A stretch of DNA of 64,000 nt, taken from positions 260,300 to 324,299 of the forward strand of contig DLJQ01000012.1 in NCBI GenBank assembly GCA_002484335.1, in the 5' to 3' direction. The translations under genes were made by a program, and so were the position numbers. This document shows, in pieces, positions 8,674 through 17,489 of this stretch. The notes under the pieces are model-generated. The model saw only the letters and a program-made list of their open reading frames with translations, searched no databases and was not told where the DNA came from. Source of the DNA: Flavobacteriales bacterium UBA7612 (GTDB lineage Bacteria; Bacteroidota; Bacteroidia; Flavobacteriales; Weeksellaceae). The stretch's first letter is position 1. Each line of letters opens with the position of its first letter.

Positions 8674-9882
8674 TTAAACCATATTATGCTTTCTTTTTGA
8701 ACTAATTCTTGATAAAACTATAATAATCATAAATAATACAATAGAAAAAATAAGATATCTCCATGATAAAGCTATTTGAGAATCTACTTTACCAGTACTT
8801 GTTATTACAAAACTAGTCAAAGAAGTAATTACATAAGTCATTCCTCCCATCAAACCTCCTGCAATTCCTGCATTCTTTGGAAAAGTCATCATATTTGAAG
8901 TAAAAAATGATGTAAATAATATTCCTGAGCAAATATGAATAAAAAACGCAAATGATATTAAAACAAATAGATTTTGAAAAAAATACCCCACTACTATAAG
9001 TAATGATATTAATAAGAATTGAATAACAACTGGTAAACCAATACTTTCTTTAAAATCTAAATGCATTCTTTTTTTACCAACAAATCCACCTATCATCCAA
9101 GAAAAACCAAGAATTAATGTACAATAACCTATTGTTACAGAATTATATTTAAAAACATTTTCTATAATAAATGGTCCTGTGATATTAAATAACATAACAA
9201 TTGAATAAGCAATAGCCTGAACTGAAATACCTAATACAAACGCTTTATTTTGTAGCATTTCTTTATAAATTTCTATTGTATTTTTTAGATTTAATTTAGT
9301 TTTACTAACTATACTTTCTCCTCCATACACTAACTCTAATACCAATAATACTACAGCATATATTACAAGAAAATAAAAATTAGCTTGCCAATTAAAAAGT
9401 TTCTCTAAGTATCCACCTAAAAATGGTGCTAATATTGGTCCACAAGACCAAGCTATAGTAAAATAACCTAAATAATGTTTTGCTTTTTCTGGCGTATGTA
9501 TATCAATAAAAAGTGCACGAGTTGAAATAACAATAATCGCTATTGCTATTCCTTGTATAATACGTAGAATACAAATAAGTAAAATACTGTCGGCAAGAGC
9601 AATTCCTAAACTTGATAATAATACGATGATTAATGAAATCAATTTAGGATAATACCTTCCTATTGAATCTAAAATACTTCCTACAAATAATTGTGATATT
9701 CCATAACTTAACAAGAAACATGTTAAAGTCAATTGTATACTTTTTTCTGATACCATCAGAGAGTTTGCCATAGCTGGAAAAGATGGTAAATAAATATCTG
9801 TAACAAAACCAGATATAGGAACTGATAGAAAACCTATCATGCTTATAATTTTTTTTCTTTTTTCAGATGCTTCTTTCAACAT
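8674..9882 (-). CDS. Bcr/CflA-family multidrug MFS exporter
   Basis: A 402-residue protein with about 12 membrane segments. The opening VPISGFVTDIYLPSFPAM and the following LFVGSILDSIGRYYPKL (motif A region, somewhat degenerate) match the Bcr/CflA drug-resistance branch. Members of this branch export bicyclomycin, chloramphenicol-like drugs, sulfonamides or dipeptides. An AraC gene sits 83 bases upstream on the same strand and is a candidate activator. Drug specificity is not predictable from the sequence. Confidence 0.85.
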   Translation of the reverse strand: MLKEASEKRKKIISMIGFLSVPISGFVTDIYLPSFPAMANSLMVSEKSIQLTLTCFLLSYGISQLFVGSILDSIGRYYPKLISLIIVLLSSLGIALADSILLICILRIIQGIAIAIIVISTRALFIDIHTPEKAKHYLGYFTIAWSCGPILAPFLGGYLEKLFNWQANFYFLVIYAVVLLVLELVYGGESIVSKTKLNLKNTIEIYKEMLQNKAFVLGISVQAIAYSIVMLFNITGPFIIENVFKYNSVTIGYCTLILGFSWMIGGFVGKKRMHLDFKESIGLPVVIQFLLISLLIVVGYFFQNLFVLISFAFFIHICSGILFTSFFTSNMMTFPKNAGIAGGLMGGMTYVITSLTSFVITSTGKVDSQIALSWRYLIFSIVLFMIIIVLSRISSKRKHNMV

Positions 9883-9965
9883 TTATCCTATCAATTATAT
9901 ATCTACAAATTTAACGCTAGAATAAAATTAAAAAATTGAAAAAGACAAATAGAAAATTATAAAAA

Positions 9966-10892
9966 TCAAATATTATTATATTTTTCTTGTCTGTATTTTA
10001 AAGGAGAAATATTGGTATATTTTTTAAAGAAATTATTAAAATATGCAGGCTCATCAAACCCTAATGTATAACCAACCTGAGAAATATCCCAATCAGTAAA
10101 CATTAACAATTTTTTAGATTCTTCTACTATTTTTTTCTTAAGAATTTGTGTTGTTGTTTGCCCTGTAACAGATTTAATTGAGGAATTTAAATGATTTACA
10201 TGTACATTTAATTGACTTGCAAAATCTGATGGAGATTTTAATAATAAAGGATTAGCAGGAGAACCTAAAGGAAATTGATTATTTAATAATTCATCAAATT
10301 TTCTAAAAAGTCTTACGTTTGAAGGCAATTCATCGATAGTATATTCTTTACCTTCAAGTTCTAAAACAAAATGTAATAATGCTGCAAGATGATTTCTTAT
10401 ATTATGATATTTTAGAGGATAATTTGATTGATTCAAACGATACATCTCTCTAAAATAGAAATCTACAAAAATAATTTGTTCTTCTTTTAATTCTATAATT
10501 GGAGAAGACCAATCTTTAAACAAAGATGTTTTTTTAAAAACATCAAATTCTTTATTTTCAGAAAAAAATTGTTGATTAAATAAACAGAAAAAACCTTCTT
10601 GATGACTAGTTTTACATTCCCATCTATAAGAAACATTTGGTGAAGGAATAAACAAAATAGGCTTAGTTACATGTGTTTCGGTATTTCCATACCTCAATAT
10701 ACCTTCTCCTATAAATAAACTTACATTATAATAATCTCTTCTACTGTAAGGACATTTAAAACCACAATATTTTCGAGGAGATATATTAAAATGAGCTTTG
10801 TCCTTTTCAAAAGTAGTAGAGTTCATTAATTTAGCTTGTTCCTCACTTATTCTATTATAATAATCTGATATTGTTTCTAGTCTTAAAGCCAT
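9966..10892 (-). CDS. AraC-family regulator (upstream of the Bcr exporter)
   Basis: A 308-residue protein with an N-terminal sensor domain holding a KYCGFKCPYSRRDYY segment with two cysteines, and a C-terminal double helix-turn-helix (about residues 215-303) containing DISQVGYTLGFDEPAYFNNFF. The layout (same strand, 83 bases before the Bcr/CflA exporter) suggests it controls that gene. The CxxxC in the sensor could be redox- or metal-responsive, but that is inference. It is separated from lrgB upstream by a strong hairpin. Confidence 0.85.
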   Translation of the reverse strand: MALRLETISDYYNRISEEQAKLMNSTTFEKDKAHFNISPRKYCGFKCPYSRRDYYNVSLFIGEGILRYGNTETHVTKPILFIPSPNVSYRWECKTSHQEGFFCLFNQQFFSENKEFDVFKKTSLFKDWSSPIIELKEEQIIFVDFYFREMYRLNQSNYPLKYHNIRNHLAALLHFVLELEGKEYTIDELPSNVRLFRKFDELLNNQFPLGSPANPLLLKSPSDFASQLNVHVNHLNSSIKSVTGQTTTQILKKKIVEESKKLLMFTDWDISQVGYTLGFDEPAYFNNFFKKYTNISPLKYRQEKYNNI

Positions 10893-10922
10893 AATCTAAT
10901 AATTACAAAATTCAAATAAACA

Positions 10923-10960
10923 AATATAGCATATTAACTCTTGAATTAATATGCTATATT
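10923..10960. terminator. 15-bp perfect hairpin between lrgB and araC
   Basis: AATATAGCATATTAA pairs exactly with TTAATATGCTATATT across an 8-base loop. It follows the lrgB stop on the minus strand. The T tract is weak on that strand, so it may also protect mRNA ends or be an operator for the following araC gene. Confidence 0.55.
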
Positions 10961-10981
10961 CATTAAAAAATAATTAGAACG

Positions 10982-11680
10982 TTAAAGATAAACTTTTAGA
11001 AAATCTAAAATAATTGGAGCCAAAATAGCTGTTAATATTCCATTAAATATCATCCCTACAGAAGCAAAAGCTCCATACTTATCACTAATTTGTAAGGCTT
11101 TCATTGTTCCAAGAGCATGCGAAGATGTCCCCATTGCAATTCCTTGTGACATTGGTTTTGTAATTCGTGATAAATTTAACAATCGAAAACCTACCATACT
11201 ACCAAATATACCCGTTATTATAACAGCAGCAGCAGTAATAGACGGAATTCCCTTCAATGAACTCGAAACCTCTAAAGCTATCGGAGTACTTACAGATTTT
11301 GGAGCAAGAGATAAAATTATTTCTTTTTCTGCACCACAAAGTTTTGCTATAACAACAACTGAAAGTATTCCTATAATACAACCTACCAATTGACTAAAAA
11401 TAATAGGTAGTAATTGTTTTTTTATTTTATCCCATTGTAAATAAAGTGGTATGGCTAAGGCAACAATAGAAGGTTTTAAAAAGAAATCTATATATTGTCC
11501 TGCTTCTTCATATTTTTCATAAGGTACTTTTAATACAATACAATAAGCCATTAAAATCATTGTAGAAAGAATAATTGGATTAAAAATAATCATCTTATAC
11601 TTTGTTGTTAAAAAAAGTCCAATACTATACAACGCAACAGTTAAAAAAAGTATAAACGTTGTGTTTTCAAAAAATATCAT
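10982..11680 (-). CDS. lrgB: LrgB/CidB-family membrane protein
   Basis: A 232-residue, multi-spanning membrane protein. Family landmarks are LAPKSVSTPIALEVS and the GTSSHALGTMKA segment, which are the strongest LrgB/YohK signatures. Together with LrgA it forms the LrgAB/CidAB system, originally described as antiholin/holin-like and later shown in Bacillus (PftAB) to take up pyruvate. Its start overlaps the end of lrgA by 4 bases (ATGA), implying coupled translation. Whether this pair handles pyruvate or cell lysis here is unknown. Confidence 0.9.
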   Translation of the reverse strand: MIFFENTTFILFLTVALYSIGLFLTTKYKMIIFNPIILSTMILMAYCIVLKVPYEKYEEAGQYIDFFLKPSIVALAIPLYLQWDKIKKQLLPIIFSQLVGCIIGILSVVVIAKLCGAEKEIILSLAPKSVSTPIALEVSSSLKGIPSITAAAVIITGIFGSMVGFRLLNLSRITKPMSQGIAMGTSSHALGTMKALQISDKYGAFASVGMIFNGILTAILAPIILDFLKVYL

Positions 11681-12021
11681 TTTCTTTTTCTTAAATATTG
11701 ATGAGTAAATCCAGTGAACATTGCTACAATTATTGTACTTAATAATGTAGCTACTAAAATAGGAACAATAGACTTTCCAAGGATATCAAAGTAATTAAGC
11801 ATTGCAACACAAGGTGGAACAAAAAATATTCCCATATTTTTAATTAAGAACCCACTAAATGAGCTTATTTCATCTACTTTAACTACTTTTTTTTGTAATA
11901 AAATAAAAAGAAGTACTAATCCTATAATGCTAGAAGGCATTTTTAAATGTGTAAGATATACAACTAATTCTCCAAATGATAAACATCCAAAAATTATTGC
12001 AACTTGTTTTACTAAATTCAT
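11677..12021 (-). CDS. lrgA: LrgA/CidA-family holin-like protein
   Basis: A 114-residue protein with four hydrophobic segments and the conserved GELVVYLTHLKMPSSIIGLVL and FFVPPCVAMLNY signatures of the LrgA/CidA family. First gene of the lrgAB operon. A CAAAGTTA at 12041-12048 reads as TAACTTTG on the minus strand, a good flavobacterial -7 element about 20 bases before the start. It uses TGA as stop, confirming that TGA is a normal stop codon in this organism. Confidence 0.9.
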   Translation of the reverse strand: MNLVKQVAIIFGCLSFGELVVYLTHLKMPSSIIGLVLLFILLQKKVVKVDEISSFSGFLIKNMGIFFVPPCVAMLNYFDILGKSIVPILVATLLSTIIVAMFTGFTHQYLRKRK

Positions 12022-12244
12022 TTTTATGAAATTTCTACTACAAAGTTACAACGAATGAAAAGTCTTTAAAATAATATAAGTATTTTTCTTTATAGTTCTT
12101 TATTATATAACTATACATAGATTATTATTAAAATTAATAATAATTAACAATCCAATAAAAGATTCTATTTAAATAATTATACTATGATTCAAAAATATTA
12201 GTTTTATAAAAGTTTTTTAATACTTTTCACCTATATTCCTAAAT

Positions 12245-12907
12245 ATGAACCATCGATTATTAATCATATTAGCTTCTCTATTATTAGTCATTGATATATC
12301 AATTGATATATTTAATAATATTTCTTTTCAAACACAAGATTCTTATCTACGTATTCAATTTTGGGTATGTATATTCTTCTTAGGTGAACTATTTTATGAA
12401 TTCATTATTTCAAAAAATAAAACATATTACATAAAAACTCACTTATTATTTATTTTTATTTCAATACCTTATTTAAATATCATTAACTACTTTAATATTT
12501 CATTATCAGAAGAAGCTAAAATTTTAATCAGATTAATTCCTTTAATACGAGGTGGATACGCATTTTATATTTTAGTAGAATGGTTTTGTAAAAACAGAGC
12601 TAAAAGTTTATTTATTTCTTATTTAACTATTTTACTTACTTGTATATATTTTTCTAGTCTTATCTTTTATGCAGTAGAGCATAACGTAAATAAATCTGTT
12701 GATTCTTATGGTAATGCTCTTTGGTGGGCTTGGATGAATGTTACAACTGTAGGATCTAATATTTTTGCAATTACACCTGTTGGAAAAGTACTATCAATAA
12801 TACTTCCAGTACTTGGAATGATGATGTTTCCAATTTTTACAGTTTATATAACTAGTGTTGTACAAAAAACAAATAAAAAAAGAAGTTCTAATAGTAAATT
12901 AGATTAA
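12245..12907 (+). CDS. Voltage-gated-like ion channel with variant selectivity filter
   Basis: A 220-residue membrane protein with about six hydrophobic segments. The last third contains a pore loop NALWWAWMNVTTVGSN followed by TPVGKVLS and a final inner helix, as in the ion-channel (VIC/Kch) family. The filter reads T-T-V-G-S-N where K+ channels have T-x-V-G-Y-G, so K+ selectivity is not assured. An Arg-containing segment (IRLIPLIRGGY) may be a weak S4 analogue. No cytoplasmic RCK or cyclic-nucleotide domain is present. Conserved Bacteroidota homologues with the same filter may exist. Confidence 0.75.
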   Translation: MNHRLLIILASLLLVIDISIDIFNNISFQTQDSYLRIQFWVCIFFLGELFYEFIISKNKTYYIKTHLLFIFISIPYLNIINYFNISLSEEAKILIRLIPLIRGGYAFYILVEWFCKNRAKSLFISYLTILLTCIYFSSLIFYAVEHNVNKSVDSYGNALWWAWMNVTTVGSNIFAITPVGKVLSIILPVLGMMMFPIFTVYITSVVQKTNKKRSSNSKLD

Positions 12908-12940
12908 TAAAAACAGTTTATCCCTAAAATAAATTTTATT

Positions 12941-12959
12941 TTATGATCATATATCATAA
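12941..12959. promoter_or_regulatory. Inverted repeat upstream of the copper-type locus
   Basis: TTATGAT and ATCATAA form perfect 7-base arms around a 5-base spacer, 60 bases before the first gene of the locus. It could be an operator for a dimeric repressor or a weak hairpin after the channel gene; there is no T tract. Confidence 0.4.
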
Positions 12960-13018
12960 ATAAATTTTACCAAGTATTTATAGAATCTTAATATATTTAC
13001 GCAAATTTTCAAATAAAG

Positions 13019-13381
13019 TTGAAGTCAAATTTATTCATATTAACTGTTGTGCTTATTACATGTAGACCTTTTCTACCTGTTTTAGAATATTTAGTTAATT
13101 ATGATAAAATTATAACAGAACTTTGTGTTAATAGGGATAGACCAGAGTTAGATTGTAATGGATTTTGTTATCTAAAAAAAGAAGTTTCAAAAACAAGTGA
13201 AGATCAACAAAAAGATAAAATCCTTAGTACAATAAAATCAATTGACTTTTTTGTTTACAATTCTGAAGTAAAAATTGAAAATATTATTACAGATAAAATA
13301 ATACTTATCAATTCAGACTTCGTAAAAGAAGATAAAAATCAATTCTTGTTATCTAATTTACTTCAACCTCCAATTGTTTAG
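13019..13381 (+). CDS. Small membrane-anchored protein with conserved Cys motif (start of copper-type locus)
   Basis: A 120-residue protein with an N-terminal hydrophobic anchor (residues 5-27) and the segment ELCVNRDRPELDCNGFCYL, with Cys36, Cys46 and Cys50 (the last two as CxxxC). From memory, small Bacteroidota proteins with an L-C-x-N-(x)n-C-N-G-x-C-x-L pattern occur beside metal-uptake TonB receptors; their function is not established. The start is TTG: no in-frame ATG precedes the hydrophobic segment. It lies 243 bases before a lipoprotein, TonB receptor and MbnP gene on the same strand. The cysteines suggest soft-metal binding or transfer, which is inference. Confidence 0.7.
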   Translation: MKSNLFILTVVLITCRPFLPVLEYLVNYDKIITELCVNRDRPELDCNGFCYLKKEVSKTSEDQQKDKILSTIKSIDFFVYNSEVKIENIITDKIILINSDFVKEDKNQFLLSNLLQPPIV

Positions 13382-13623
13382 TTAATTTTTCGGATATGTA
13401 GTTTGTGCTTATTGAATATATTCTATAAGTAAACTTTCACGTATCATTTACTTATTAAAAATTAACCTTTAAACCTCAAAATCAATTATATTTTTAATAG
13501 TTAGATTATTTTATATATTTCAAAATAAAAATAATCTATCTAAAGTATACTAATACATTTTATTCAAGTAATAGTATTCAAATTATTTCATTGGTTGTGA
13601 GGGATAAAAAATAAACATCAAAA

Positions 13624-14574
13624 ATGGAGTTTATCCAAAAACTAATTACAGTAAAATTACCTCAACTGCTTTTGGCTTCACTATTTTTTGTACTGATATC
13701 TTGTACGTTAGATATGACAGATTATGAAGCTGAAAAAGATAGAGATATACCAGAAAAAACTGAATTCAAGGAAGCTATTTCCTTTGAAAAAGAACATTAT
13801 AAAATAAGTATAGAAACATTAAATGGTACTTTTTATAAAGGATATAATGAAATTCATTTAAAAGTTACAAATACAGAAACAAATCAATTTATAAATAATT
13901 CTGACATCACTTTTTTACCTATTAAAACAAGTCCGAATTCTAATGCTTCATCTTGTCCACATCAATATCAGTTGACTTACAATGAGAAAGCTAATCATTA
14001 TTCTGGCTATTCTGTTTTTACAAAAAAAACTGATTCAGAAAATAATTGGAATTTATACATTAATTTTTCTATTGATGGAGAAACATATAAAATCGATCAA
14101 AAAATAACAGTAGATGAACAGGAAAATAAAAACCTAAACATGACAACTTTTACTGGAAATGACGATGAGCAATATGTAATTGCATTAATTTCTCCTCAAA
14201 AACCTACTGTTTCAGAAAATAATTTAGTTGCTGGTATATACAAATATAATCAGCCAACTGAAAGTACAACTGTATTTCCTGATGAATCACAATTTTCTTA
14301 TTCAATTGTTAATAAATACACTTTAAAAATTGACCCAAGAATGCCTGAACCTTCTATGGGAAATCATTCTTCACCTAATAATAAAGATTTAACACAACAA
14401 TTGGATCTATTATATCATGGTATTGTTAATTATACTATGACAGGAAATTGGACATTAAATTTTATTCTTTTCAATGAAAAAGGAAGAATTATAAAAGGAA
14501 CAGAAGTACCAACAGATTTCACACCTGGAATTGAAGGAGCTAAAAGTGAATTGTTTATTGATATTTTATTCTAA
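13624..14574 (+). CDS. Lipoprotein with YtkA/FixH-like copper-type motifs
   Basis: A 316-residue lipoprotein (lipobox LISC, Cys27). Two similar beta-rich halves can be seen. The first has ITFLPI...SSCPHQY near residues 96-116. The second has LKIDPRMPEPSMGNHSSPNN near 234-253 followed by YHGIVNYTMTGNWTLNF. The second half follows the YtkA/FixH pattern (M-P-x-M-G-x-H-x-S-P then Y-x-G-x-V-N-x-T-M-x-G-x-W), associated with periplasmic copper-type ligands (Met240, Met245, His248). It sits 6 bases upstream of the OprC-like TonB receptor, so it is probably its partner lipoprotein in copper capture. No Asp/Glu cluster follows the lipidated Cys, so surface export is not obvious. Confidence 0.75.
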   Translation: MEFIQKLITVKLPQLLLASLFFVLISCTLDMTDYEAEKDRDIPEKTEFKEAISFEKEHYKISIETLNGTFYKGYNEIHLKVTNTETNQFINNSDITFLPIKTSPNSNASSCPHQYQLTYNEKANHYSGYSVFTKKTDSENNWNLYINFSIDGETYKIDQKITVDEQENKNLNMTTFTGNDDEQYVIALISPQKPTVSENNLVAGIYKYNQPTESTTVFPDESQFSYSIVNKYTLKIDPRMPEPSMGNHSSPNNKDLTQQLDLLYHGIVNYTMTGNWTLNFILFNEKGRIIKGTEVPTDFTPGIEGAKSELFIDILF

Positions 14575-14580
14575 AAACAC

Positions 14581-16563
14581 ATGAAGAAATTAACAATCAC
14601 TCTACTTTTTCTAAGTTGGGTAGTAAAAGGACAAGATCTACACGAGAAAAAAGATAGCATAAAAGTTCTTGATGAAGTTTTAATTATGAATAACATCAAG
14701 AAAAAAATTGAAACAGATATGAAAATGAATGTTTCTGTAGATGAATTTCTTGCTTCTTCGGATCAAATTAGTTTTATAAAAAGGGGAGCTTATGCTTGGG
14801 AGCCTTTACTTAATAATATGAGTACCGAACGTTCTACAGTTACAATTGATGGAATGCATGTTTTTGGAGCTTGTACAGACAAAATGGATCCCATTACATC
14901 TTATGTAGAAAGTAATAATCTTGCTACAATTGATATAAAATCAGGACAAGAAGGTGGAATGCATGGCTCTACTATTGCAGGAAGCATTGATCTTAAAAGG
15001 AAAAACTCTCCATTTGGTCGATTACAAAAATGGCAAGGTGTTTATCAATCTGGATTCGAATTCAATAATAAACAGTTTTTTAATCTTGGTAATTTTTCAT
15101 TCTCTAGTAACAGATTTGTTGTTGATGGAAGTATTTCCTACCGAAAAGCAGAAAATTACTATGATGGAAACGGACATGAAGTAAAGCATTCTCAATTCAA
15201 AAAATTCAATACTTCGTTGGGTATTGCTTATAAGACAAGTGAATTATCTTCAATTCGATTAGATGCTATTTTCGATCAAGCAAAAGATGTTGGATATCCT
15301 GCATTACCAATGGATTTATGGTTATCTCGAGCAATAATAACCTCAGCAACATACAAACAGCTATATAAAAAAGGAATTATAAAAGCATGGGATACTAAAG
15401 TCTATTTTAATGCCATAGAACATTATATGGACGATACAAAACGACCAGAAAACCTTGTTCATATGGATATGCCGGGTTGGAGTACAACCTATGGTTTACT
15501 ATCAAAATTAAACATAAAACAAGGCGATATTTCATCAGAAATACAACTCAACGCATACAATAATAGGTCAATTACAGAAATGAGAATGTACCCACAAGAC
15601 AGAAGTAAACAAACTATGTTTGCTTATAGCTGGCCTTGGGTTACAACTTCATATGCAGGTATATCATTCAATAACTCTTGGGATATCTCTAAAAATAGTC
15701 AGTTAAATTTTGGAGGTTCTCTTGGTTTAAATTACAATCGTTCTAAGTATGTAGAATTCAACTGGATTTTCCATCCAGGAAGCCCACAAGAAAAGACAAG
15801 GTTTTTACCTAGTATAAATGCAAATTATCAATTAACAATCAATCAATTTAATTTTTCTGTTGGAGGCGGATATGGACAAAGAGCTCCTTCTGTTTCCGAG
15901 GGTTATGGTTACTATATTTATAATAGCTTCGATAGGTATGATTACATAGGAAATCCTAATCTTAAAAATGAAATTTCTTATGAAGGTAATGCAAGTGCTG
16001 GATTCAAAAATAAAAAATTAAGTGTTCAAGCAAAAGTCAATTATTTTCATATAGAAAATTATATCATAGGAAAAATTCTTAGTCTTGGTAGCCCTATGAA
16101 TTATCAATCAGTAGGCGTTAAAAGCTATACATCTCTTGATTATGCAACATTATTTAATTTTTCTTTAAATACCAATTACGAAATAACAAATGGATTACAT
16201 TGGAATGGAATTTTAACCTATGCACGAGGAATGGATAATAAAGAAAATAATTTACCCTTTATTCGTCCATTAAGTTATCAAACTTCGTTGCATTATATGT
16301 ACAAAGAATTTGGAATTCAGACCTCGGTAAATGGAGATTTGAAACAAATTAATTTTAGTCCTGAATACGGAGAAGACAAAACACCAGCTTATACCATTTG
16401 GAATCTTTCTACAGATTATCGTATAAACTTTAAAAAAGTGAATGCAACCATACAAGTTGGTGTAGAAAACATATTAGACGAATATTATAGTACCTACGCC
16501 GATTGGGGAAATATCCCAAGAATGGGACGTAATTTCTTTACATCATTAAAAATAAATTTTTAA
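14581..16563 (+). CDS. TonB-dependent receptor, OprC-type (putative copper uptake)
   Basis: A 660-residue outer-membrane receptor with signal peptide (cleavage near VKGQD), plug domain (about 30-140) and beta-barrel ending in a terminal Phe (SLKINF). It lacks the N-terminal carboxypeptidase-like domain of SusC proteins. In the plug, FGACTDKMDP supplies Cys98 and Met102 (CxxxM); in the barrel, EHYMDD supplies His281 and Met283 (HxM). This CxxxM...HxM pair, about 180 residues apart, is the copper site described for OprC of Pseudomonas aeruginosa. The gene lies between a YtkA-like lipoprotein and an MbnP-type lipoprotein (18-base gap). I infer energy-coupled copper import; specificity is untested. 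Confidence 0.85.
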   Translation: MKKLTITLLFLSWVVKGQDLHEKKDSIKVLDEVLIMNNIKKKIETDMKMNVSVDEFLASSDQISFIKRGAYAWEPLLNNMSTERSTVTIDGMHVFGACTDKMDPITSYVESNNLATIDIKSGQEGGMHGSTIAGSIDLKRKNSPFGRLQKWQGVYQSGFEFNNKQFFNLGNFSFSSNRFVVDGSISYRKAENYYDGNGHEVKHSQFKKFNTSLGIAYKTSELSSIRLDAIFDQAKDVGYPALPMDLWLSRAIITSATYKQLYKKGIIKAWDTKVYFNAIEHYMDDTKRPENLVHMDMPGWSTTYGLLSKLNIKQGDISSEIQLNAYNNRSITEMRMYPQDRSKQTMFAYSWPWVTTSYAGISFNNSWDISKNSQLNFGGSLGLNYNRSKYVEFNWIFHPGSPQEKTRFLPSINANYQLTINQFNFSVGGGYGQRAPSVSEGYGYYIYNSFDRYDYIGNPNLKNEISYEGNASAGFKNKKLSVQAKVNYFHIENYIIGKILSLGSPMNYQSVGVKSYTSLDYATLFNFSLNTNYEITNGLHWNGILTYARGMDNKENNLPFIRPLSYQTSLHYMYKEFGIQTSVNGDLKQINFSPEYGEDKTPAYTIWNLSTDYRINFKKVNATIQVGVENILDEYYSTYADWGNIPRMGRNFFTSLKINF

Positions 16564-16581
16564 AATAAAAAAACATATAAC

Positions 16582-17445
16582 ATGAAAAAATTAATAAACT
16601 CTATAATTATATTAATCGCTTTATTTACAATTATTGCTTGTCAAAATGACGACGATACTAATTCTGTTGCAAATAATGTAACCTTAGAATTTCAAAATAC
16701 ATTCAAAGACGAAATCATTGTATTAGGAGATGCCAATTCTACTTCTGCAACAACTAATACTTCAGTTGAAGGACAAACACATCATTTCTCTGAATTAAAA
16801 TATGTTATTAGTAACATTCGATTAATAAAAACCGATGGTACAGAAATACCATACAATGTAAATGATTTGGACAAAGGAGCAACTGTCATCAATCAATCAA
16901 AAACATCTTCTCTTAATTATACTCTATCAACAATTCCATCTGGAGATTATAAACAAATAAAATTTGGATTAGGTATTCGAGCAGATTTAAATACATTGGA
17001 CCAAGTACGTTTTCCTAAATTCTATGAAGCAGCAGGTGCAAATGACACAAAAATGCATTGGGAATGGGGAACAGGATATCGTTTTACTAAAATAGAAGGA
17101 TTTTACGATACCGATAATAAAGAACTTTCTATACACACAGGAAGTACTGTATCTGGAACAAATGGAGATTCATCTACCTATACACAAGGTGTTAATGCGT
17201 ACAGAGAGATTACCCTAAATCTTACTACACATGCTATTGTTGGAAGAATTTCTCCTAAAATCATTATAAAAGCAGATTTTGATAAACTACTAAGTGGTAA
17301 AACAACAACAATAACATTAGGCGATGGCAATGCTACACCTAGTATACATACAGCAGCTAACATGGTAAAGTTTGTTGATAATTTAGGAGGAAATGGAACA
17401 AGTGATTTAAGTGGAATGTTTTCTATCATTAACGTAGAAAATTAA
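16582..17445 (+). CDS. MbnP-family lipoprotein (copper-binding type)
   Basis: A 287-residue lipoprotein (Cys20 after LFTIIA). The mature protein begins CQNDDD, which fits the Bacteroidota lipoprotein export signal (Gln/Ser followed by acidic residues), so surface exposure is likely. The MbnP domain is recognised from HHFSELKYVISNIRLI (67-82) and KMHWEWGTGYRFTKIEG (157-173) with Trp160 and Trp162. In characterised MbnP proteins a Trp is converted to kynurenine by the di-haem enzyme MbnH, creating a Cu(I) site. An MbnH-type gene follows 346 bases downstream. There are no cysteines after Cys20, unlike some homologues. Confidence 0.8.
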   Translation: MKKLINSIIILIALFTIIACQNDDDTNSVANNVTLEFQNTFKDEIIVLGDANSTSATTNTSVEGQTHHFSELKYVISNIRLIKTDGTEIPYNVNDLDKGATVINQSKTSSLNYTLSTIPSGDYKQIKFGLGIRADLNTLDQVRFPKFYEAAGANDTKMHWEWGTGYRFTKIEGFYDTDNKELSIHTGSTVSGTNGDSSTYTQGVNAYREITLNLTTHAIVGRISPKIIIKADFDKLLSGKTTTITLGDGNATPSIHTAANMVKFVDNLGGNGTSDLSGMFSIINVEN

Positions 17446-17448
17446 TAT

Positions 17449-17470
17449 AAAAGTTGTTTAAACTTTTTTT
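17449..17470 (+). terminator. Terminator after the MbnP gene
   Basis: AAAAGTT / AACTTTT stem with a short loop and T tract, immediately after the stop codon. It suggests that the downstream di-haem gene has its own promoter. Confidence 0.65.
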
Positions 17471-17489
17471 AAAATTATGATTATTTTTT

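Noticed and set aside
12908..13623. Riboswitch or small RNA before the copper-type genes
   Set aside because: Apart from one dyad the sequence is AT-rich with no recognisable riboswitch core.
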